The translations under genes and the position numbers were made by a program. Shown here piece after piece: positions 6,935-11,187 of a DNA stretch of 11,187 nt. The notes under the pieces were generated by a model. The model worked only from the letters and a program-made list of their open reading frames with translations, was not told the DNA's origin and made no database searches. Source of the stretch: Alistipes sp. (GTDB taxonomy: Bacteria > Bacteroidota > Bacteroidia > Bacteroidales > Rikenellaceae); contig JAFYOF010000099.1 in assembly GCA_017560305.1 (NCBI GenBank), forward strand, positions 1-11,187. Direction: 5' to 3'. Position 1 is the stretch's first letter. Each line of letters starts with the position of its first letter.

Positions 6935-7843
6935 ATGTTACGACTTTCACTCATTATTGCCACATATAACCGTGCCGAGTCATTGCTCACGGCACTACAA
7001 TCAGTCGTGGAGCAGGACGCTCCAAAAGAGCAGTGGGAGTGCGTGGTGGTGAACAACAACTCCACCGACGACACCGCCGACCGCTTCCGCTCATTCGCCG
7101 AGGCTCACCCCGATGTGAAACTCAGAATGGTTGACGAGGTGCGTCAGGGTCTCTCATTTGCCCGCAACCGAGGCATCGTCGAGAGCACAGGCGAATACAT
7201 CGCAATCATCGACGACGACGAGCGCATTGCGCCCGAATTCATATCATCCTACATCGAACTGTTCGACTCCACACCCGACGCTGTAGCGGCTGGTGGCCCT
7301 ATTGTGGCGGAGTACCCTTCGGGCAAACCCCGCTGGATGTCGTGCTTCACCGAGCGACCCATCGCCAACACTATGTACTTCGGCGATAAGGTGCGCCTCT
7401 TCCCGGGCACCCGCATCCCAGGTGGAGGAAATATGGCACTGAGGCGTGAGGCGGTAAGACGCTACGGCGTGTTCGACACCTCACTGGGCTATGTGGGCGA
7501 GCAACTCATCGGCGGCGAGGAGTGCGACCTCTTCGAGCGACTGCAGATTGCACAGGCGAAGTATTACTATGTCCCCAAGGCTGTGATGTATCACATCATC
7601 ACCAAGGAGAAACTCACGCTCGACTATCTCAAGCGCCTGAGTTACAATGTGGGCGTGAGCCAGTTGCGCCGTGCGAGATACTACCACCGCATCGGCCGAA
7701 TGAAGTGCCGCGAGTGCATCAAGTGGGGCATCACTCTCGCCCTCGTGGCGTGGTACGGCATCACACTGCAGTGGAGCAAAGCGAAATACCTCTGCGTGAT
7801 GCGCTGGCAAATCAGCCGCGGTCTGTGGAGCAAGAATATCTAA
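6935..7843 (+). CDS. Family 2 glycosyltransferase
   Basis: 302-residue GT-A-fold glycosyltransferase (GT2 family), expected to move a sugar from a nucleotide-sugar onto an envelope glycan or lipid-linked acceptor at the cytoplasmic face of the membrane. Seen: LSLIIATYNRAESL (4-17), VVVNNNSTDDT (37-47), the metal-binding acidic cluster IIDDDERIAP (91-100), GGGNMALRREA (163-173) with the conserved acceptor-side GGEECDLFERL (193-203), and a C-terminal amphipathic or weakly hydrophobic stretch (about 263-280) that may associate with the membrane. The ATG at 6935 begins directly on the first strand; the ATG at 6925 is in another frame and soon stops. The acyltransferase gene follows after 24 bases on the same strand, so the two probably act on one product. 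Donor and acceptor sugars cannot be inferred. Confidence 0.9.
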   Translation: MLRLSLIIATYNRAESLLTALQSVVEQDAPKEQWECVVVNNNSTDDTADRFRSFAEAHPDVKLRMVDEVRQGLSFARNRGIVESTGEYIAIIDDDERIAPEFISSYIELFDSTPDAVAAGGPIVAEYPSGKPRWMSCFTERPIANTMYFGDKVRLFPGTRIPGGGNMALRREAVRRYGVFDTSLGYVGEQLIGGEECDLFERLQIAQAKYYYVPKAVMYHIITKEKLTLDYLKRLSYNVGVSQLRRARYYHRIGRMKCRECIKWGITLALVAWYGITLQWSKAKYLCVMRWQISRGLWSKNI

Positions 7844-7867
7844 CCCCCTTTTACATAGCGAAAGATT

Positions 7868-8989
7868 ATGAGCGAGAAAGTTTCGGCAGCAGCATACGCC
7901 GACACCAAACCCCATTATGAGATTCTGGATGGTCTGCGCGGTGTCGCAGCACTCGTTGTGGTATGGTTTCACATCTTCGAGGCGCACGCCACATCCCACT
8001 TCGACCAGGTGGTCAATCACGGCTACCTCGCCGTCGATTTCTTCTTCATCCTCTCGGGCTTTGTCATCGGCTACGCCTACGACGACCGCTGGGGTAAGAT
8101 GGGCGCGTGGGAGTTTATCAAGCGACGCCTTATACGCCTCCACCCGATGGTCATCTTCGGCTCGTTGTTTGGCGCGGCATTCTTCTACTTTCAGGGCTGC
8201 GAGGTTATGCAGGTGAGCCAGATTGCGCTGGGCACACTGCTGTTCTCCACCCTGTTGAGTGCGCTGATGATACCACTCACGCCGAGCGCCGACATACGCG
8301 GTTTCAGCGAGATGTACCCCCTGAACGGACCTGCGTGGTCGCTTCTGTTTGAGTATATCGGCAACATCCTCTACGCCTTCATCCTCCGCAAACTACCCAC
8401 CAAGATATTGGCTATCGTGGTCGGCATCGCCGCTGTGGGTCTTGCGGGCTACGCCTTCACCGACATCTACGGCGACCTGAATGCGGGCTATGCGCTGACG
8501 GCGCGTGACTTCCCTGGTGGTGTGTGGAGATTGTTGTTCTCATTCTCGGCGGGTCTGCTGATGGCTCGCATCTTCAAGCCCTGGCGAGTGAAGGGTGCAT
8601 TCTGGATTGGCGCTGTGGCAATCATCATCCTCGCCCTCACGCCCCGCATTGGCAATGAGAACTCACTCGCGTGGAATGCCCTCTACGACTGCTTGTGCGC
8701 TATCGTGGTATTCCCTTTGTTGGTATGGATTGGCGCTTCGGGCAAGATTTCGAGCCCCGTATCGGGCAAGATTTGCAAGTTCCTGGGCGACATATCCTAT
8801 CCGCTCTATATGATCCACTACCCATTCATCTACCTCTATTATGCGTGGGTGAGAAACAAACCAGCAACCTTTGCGCAGAGTCTGCCCGAGGCACTGGCGC
8901 TCTTCTTCGGCTCAATCTTATTGGCGTGGGTGGTGTTGAAGATTTACGATATACCAGTGAGGCGTTACCTTACAAAGAAGTTGCTATAA
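7868..8989 (+). CDS. Acyltransferase 3 family membrane protein
   Basis: 373-residue integral membrane acyltransferase (acyltransferase 3 family, OafA/NodX-like), which typically adds acetyl or another acyl group to surface sugars. Hallmarks: ILDGLRGVAALVVVWFH (19-35) with the conserved His35, GYLAVDFFFILSGFVIGYAY (52-71), the basic motif FIKRRLIRLHPM (83-94), then about eight further hydrophobic segments, and the late conserved LGDISYPLYMIHYPF segment (about 309-323). The protein lacks the C-terminal periplasmic SGNH domain found in some relatives. It follows the glycosyltransferase by 24 bases and is followed by a strong terminator, so the two genes form a complete small operon. A role in decorating the glycan started or extended by the glycosyltransferase is an inference from context. 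Confidence 0.93.
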   Translation: MSEKVSAAAYADTKPHYEILDGLRGVAALVVVWFHIFEAHATSHFDQVVNHGYLAVDFFFILSGFVIGYAYDDRWGKMGAWEFIKRRLIRLHPMVIFGSLFGAAFFYFQGCEVMQVSQIALGTLLFSTLLSALMIPLTPSADIRGFSEMYPLNGPAWSLLFEYIGNILYAFILRKLPTKILAIVVGIAAVGLAGYAFTDIYGDLNAGYALTARDFPGGVWRLLFSFSAGLLMARIFKPWRVKGAFWIGAVAIIILALTPRIGNENSLAWNALYDCLCAIVVFPLLVWIGASGKISSPVSGKICKFLGDISYPLYMIHYPFIYLYYAWVRNKPATFAQSLPEALALFFGSILLAWVVLKIYDIPVRRYLTKKLL

Positions 8990-8992
8990 AAC

Positions 8993-9024
8993 AAAAGACC
9001 GCAGGATTTTTCCCGCGGTCTTTT
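8993..9024. terminator. Bidirectional rho-independent terminator
   Basis: Perfect 10-base stem AAAAGACCGC (8993-9002) with GCGGTCTTTT (9015-9024) around a 12-base loop. The A run on one arm and T run on the other let it work in both directions. It lies exactly between the stop of the acyltransferase gene (8989) and the stop of the convergent transporter gene (9028). Confidence 0.92.
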
Positions 9025-9027
9025 ATT

Positions 9028-10371
9028 CTAAAACAATCCTAAATTCTTAAAGAAAATATAGATTATCAGCAACGGCGTCACATATCGCAGCGCTATTCGC
9101 AGCAACGGATAGGCCCGGCCCTTCAACTCGCCGTAGTTGGTAATCTCGCCACGCAGGAAGTCGGGCTTCATACACCACACCGCAAAGATGCAGGTGAACA
9201 GACCGCCCAAAGGCATCAGCACATTTGCCGTAGTGTAGTCGAAGATATCGAAGAACGAGACATTCTCCGCCTTGAGTCCAGCGAAATCGACATCGAATGT
9301 GCAGAACAACGCCACCATACAGAATGCCACCGACAGGAACGATGTGAGGTTTGTCGCGCCCTTGCGAGTCATCTTGAACTCCTCGGCGAAATAGGCCGTC
9401 AACACCTCGTGGAACGAGATTGTAGAGGTCAGCGCAGCCAGCACAATCAGCAGGAAGAACACCGCCGACCACAACGCCGCAAAAGGCATATCCTTGAATA
9501 TCTCGGGCAGTGTGATGAAGATAAGCGAAGCTCCCTCGGTTGGCTCAAGACCCGCGCTGAATACCGCTGGGAAGATTACCAGACCCGCCAGCGTCGCCAC
9601 CAGCAGCGTAAGCAACGAGACGCTCATCGAGGTGCTCGTGAGGTTGTTGTTCGATTTAAAGTATGATGCGTAGGTCACCATACATCCCATACCAACCGAC
9701 AACGAGAAGAATGCCTGACCGATAGCCGTGAAGATGGTCTCGGCAGAGAACGCCTCGCTGAAGTTGGGTCGCAGGAAGAAGCGGTAACCCTCCGCCGCAC
9801 CCGGCATAAACGCCACACGGATAGCCATAATAATCAGGATGATAAACAGAGCCGGCATCATCACCTTCGACGCCTTCTCGATACCCTTCTCCACGCCACG
9901 CGCAATGATGATATGCGTCAGCAGCAGGAACACCACGGTGTAGATTGCCTGTCGGGGCGACAGTTGGAATGCCTCCCACTGCGCCGTGAAACTCTCTCCC
10001 GAGCGATACAAAGGTCCAAACGATGAGAACAGATACTCCAGCGACCAGCCCGCCACGATGTAGTAGTAACCCGAAATCAGCAACGCACACAACACGCCAT
10101 TATAGCCCAGCCAGCGCCACGGACGCGACAACTCACGGAAGCCACCCACGGCATTCTTCTGCGTCTTGCGACCCACCGCAAACTCCGCCAGCATAACGGG
10201 GATACCCACCACAAATACGCAGATGAGGTAGACCAGCAGAAACGCTGCGCCGCCATTCTCGCCCGCCATATATGGGAAACGCCAGATGCTACCCAGTCCG
10301 ATTGCCGAGCCTGCGGCAACCAGAATCGCACTTAACTTGCCTCCAAACGAGGCTCTTGTCTGTTCACTCAT
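9028..10371 (-). CDS. Na+-dependent neurotransmitter:sodium symporter family transporter
   Basis: 447-residue inner-membrane transporter of the NSS/SLC6 family (LeuT, MhsT, TnaT relatives), which couples Na+ entry to uptake of amino acids or related amines. Seen: the unwound first helix GSAIGLGSIWRFPYMAGENG (21-40), the MLAEFAVGR segment (60-68), the helix 6 region IGQAFFSLSVGMGCMVTYAS (217-236), and AALTSTISF (312-320), matching the Na2-site TS pair of helix 8. I count about 11 membrane helices, the usual number for many bacterial members against 12 in LeuT. At the position of LeuT Asn27, a Na1 ligand, this protein has Ser28. The substrate cannot be named. The gene has its own -7 promoter box, ends at the shared terminator, and may be functionally linked to the nearby Na+/H+ antiporter only through sodium homeostasis. 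Confidence 0.92.
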   Translation of the reverse strand: MSEQTRASFGGKLSAILVAAGSAIGLGSIWRFPYMAGENGGAAFLLVYLICVFVVGIPVMLAEFAVGRKTQKNAVGGFRELSRPWRWLGYNGVLCALLISGYYYIVAGWSLEYLFSSFGPLYRSGESFTAQWEAFQLSPRQAIYTVVFLLLTHIIIARGVEKGIEKASKVMMPALFIILIIMAIRVAFMPGAAEGYRFFLRPNFSEAFSAETIFTAIGQAFFSLSVGMGCMVTYASYFKSNNNLTSTSMSVSLLTLLVATLAGLVIFPAVFSAGLEPTEGASLIFITLPEIFKDMPFAALWSAVFFLLIVLAALTSTISFHEVLTAYFAEEFKMTRKGATNLTSFLSVAFCMVALFCTFDVDFAGLKAENVSFFDIFDYTTANVLMPLGGLFTCIFAVWCMKPDFLRGEITNYGELKGRAYPLLRIALRYVTPLLIIYIFFKNLGLF

Positions 10372-10393
10372 AACTATCGTAACTTCTTTGGGA

Positions 10394-10401
10394 CAAATAT
10401 A
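10394..10401 (-). promoter_or_regulatory. -7 promoter box for the NSS transporter
   Basis: TATATTTG on the minus strand, a full match to the Bacteroidota -7 consensus, 22 bases before the transporter ATG (10371) in the 44-base gap after the RgpF-like gene. No TTTG-like -33 box is seen at the expected distance; the region upstream is AT-rich and includes the end of the preceding gene. Confidence 0.5.
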
Positions 10402-10415
10402 GTAAAAAAGTTGAC

Positions 10416-11187
10416 TTAACGATTAAATAAATGCACCGCCTTGTAGAGTGTTGCCTGTGCCGTAGACTTCACCGACGAGGTGCAGCAGGCAATCTTCAGA
10501 CCCGCATCAGCCACCGCCAGACATATCAGGCGCTCATACACATGGGCAAGTGAGCCGATGGATTGCGACTTTGACTCGCTCGACCAGGTGTTGAAATCGA
10601 TGGCTGCCGAGATGATTCTGTTCTGCGCCTCACGCTTGACGATGAACATTGAGCCTGCACAGAACTTACGGTAACTGCGGCGACAACCGATTCTGTCGGC
10701 CTCCGCCTTGAGCATATGGCTATCCTCGGGCAGGTGGTTCTTCAACTTCTTCAGCATCTCGTAACTGCATACCATTCCCACCTGATGATTCTCCAGTTTG
10801 CGGAGCACTCGCTTGAACTTCGCCTTTGAGCCGAGCAGCGAGTTCACCAGATGGTCACGCCAGCGCCAGCCCGCCAGACTCACTCCATTGAGGCGGTTGC
10901 GCTTGGGCATCTCACGCTTGGTGTGCAACTTGAGGATGTAGTCATACGACGAGATATCGTTCTGCTGCAACACCTTGATATATGGTGCGATATCGTAGCC
11001 GATGTTTGCCACCTCGATGATGCGCACATCGGGGCGAAAGGCACGCAACTTCTCTGCGACCTGCTCGTCGTGGTCATCTATGGTCACCCACAAATCCCAC
11101 TCGCAGCCGTTGATATTCTTCATCTTCGAGATGAAATAGTCAACCTGATCCCTATACCAGATATGCAATATTACCAATACTCGTCTC
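10416..11187 (-). CDS. RgpF-like (rhamnan synthesis F) glycan synthesis protein, N-terminus cut by window edge
   Basis: About 256 visible residues of a protein resembling the rhamnan synthesis protein F family, putative glycosyltransferases of cell-surface polysaccharide assembly. Seen: the first strand RRVLVILHIWY at the right edge, WDLWVTIDD, a conserved-type ANIGYDIAPYIKVL block, YDYILKLHTKRE, WRWRDHLVNSLLGS, VGMVCSYE and CAGSMFIVKRE. The frame stays open to the edge through codons upstream of the first possible TTG start (11177), and RRVLV looks like native family sequence, so I treat the gene as 5'-partial. In RgpF the corresponding block usually reads N-x-GRD; here it is NIGYD. The ordinary TAA stop is at 10418-10416. 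Together with the glycosyltransferase and acyltransferase further left, it suggests envelope glycan functions, but it is separated from them by the transporter, so a shared pathway is uncertain. Confidence 0.8.
   Translation of the reverse strand, partial: RRVLVILHIWYRDQVDYFISKMKNINGCEWDLWVTIDDHDEQVAEKLRAFRPDVRIIEVANIGYDIAPYIKVLQQNDISSYDYILKLHTKREMPKRNRLNGVSLAGWRWRDHLVNSLLGSKAKFKRVLRKLENHQVGMVCSYEMLKKLKNHLPEDSHMLKAEADRIGCRRSYRKFCAGSMFIVKREAQNRIISAAIDFNTWSSESKSQSIGSLAHVYERLICLAVADAGLKIACCTSSVKSTAQATLYKAVHLFNR

Noticed and set aside
7481..8143. Minus-strand open frame of 220 codons spanning the glycosyltransferase/acyltransferase junction
   Set aside because: Covers parts of two well-supported genes on the other strand and shows no domain.
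8747..8775. Local direct repeat of CGGGCAAGATTT within the acyltransferase gene
   Set aside because: Only two short copies inside a conserved coding frame; looks like ordinary coding similarity rather than a functional repeat.
1..11187. Mobile element, phage defence system, CRISPR array or toxin-antitoxin pair
   Set aside because: No transposase, integrase, nuclease, direct-repeat array or small paired genes were seen; the genes are housekeeping, transport and envelope types with uniform composition.

Overview
This window looks like chromosomal DNA of a fairly GC-rich member of the Bacteroidota, probably order Bacteroidales. An Alistipes/Rikenellaceae-like genome would fit, but that is a guess from composition. 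The order-level evidence is: several promoters with the Bacteroidota housekeeping -7 box (TAnnTTTG, once with a perfectly spaced TTTG -33 box), start codons without clear Shine-Dalgarno sequences, a DUF4290 protein, a DUF4369/TlpA-type lipoprotein and an LpxH-type Gram-negative envelope enzyme. The window is almost fully coding. No gene-free gap exceeds about 215 bases, and I see no tRNA, rRNA, insertion sequence, phage gene or CRISPR array.

Left block, minus strand (1-3363), read right to left: a DUF4290 protein; then, from its own strong promoter, a probable three-gene operon of a redox-dead TlpA-like lipoprotein, a lipid A pathway hydrolase (LpxH type) and thymidylate synthase. The last two overlap by four bases (ATGA), and thyA runs off the left edge.

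Centre: a divergent plus-strand gene (3576-4715) encodes a sigma-54 AAA+ activator with two defects. Its receiver domain has lost the phospho-acceptor pocket, and it ends without a DNA-binding domain. Its last 12 bases overlap the end of a convergent HAD phosphatase gene. That gene in turn overlaps the upstream NhaC-type Na+/H+ antiporter gene by 11 bases (nhaC-gph unit, minus strand).

Right block: a divergent plus-strand pair (family 2 glycosyltransferase and acyltransferase 3 membrane protein, 6935-8989) probably makes and acylates a surface glycan. It ends in a clear bidirectional terminator shared with a convergent Na+-dependent amino-acid-type (NSS/SLC6) transporter. Upstream of the transporter, on the same strand, lies an RgpF-like glycan synthesis protein that is cut by the right edge.

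Most of the window is ordinary housekeeping, envelope and ion/solute transport content. I did not find a convincing new multi-gene system. The observations most worth following are the unusual sigma-54 regulator and the lipoprotein whose thioredoxin active-site cysteines are gone.
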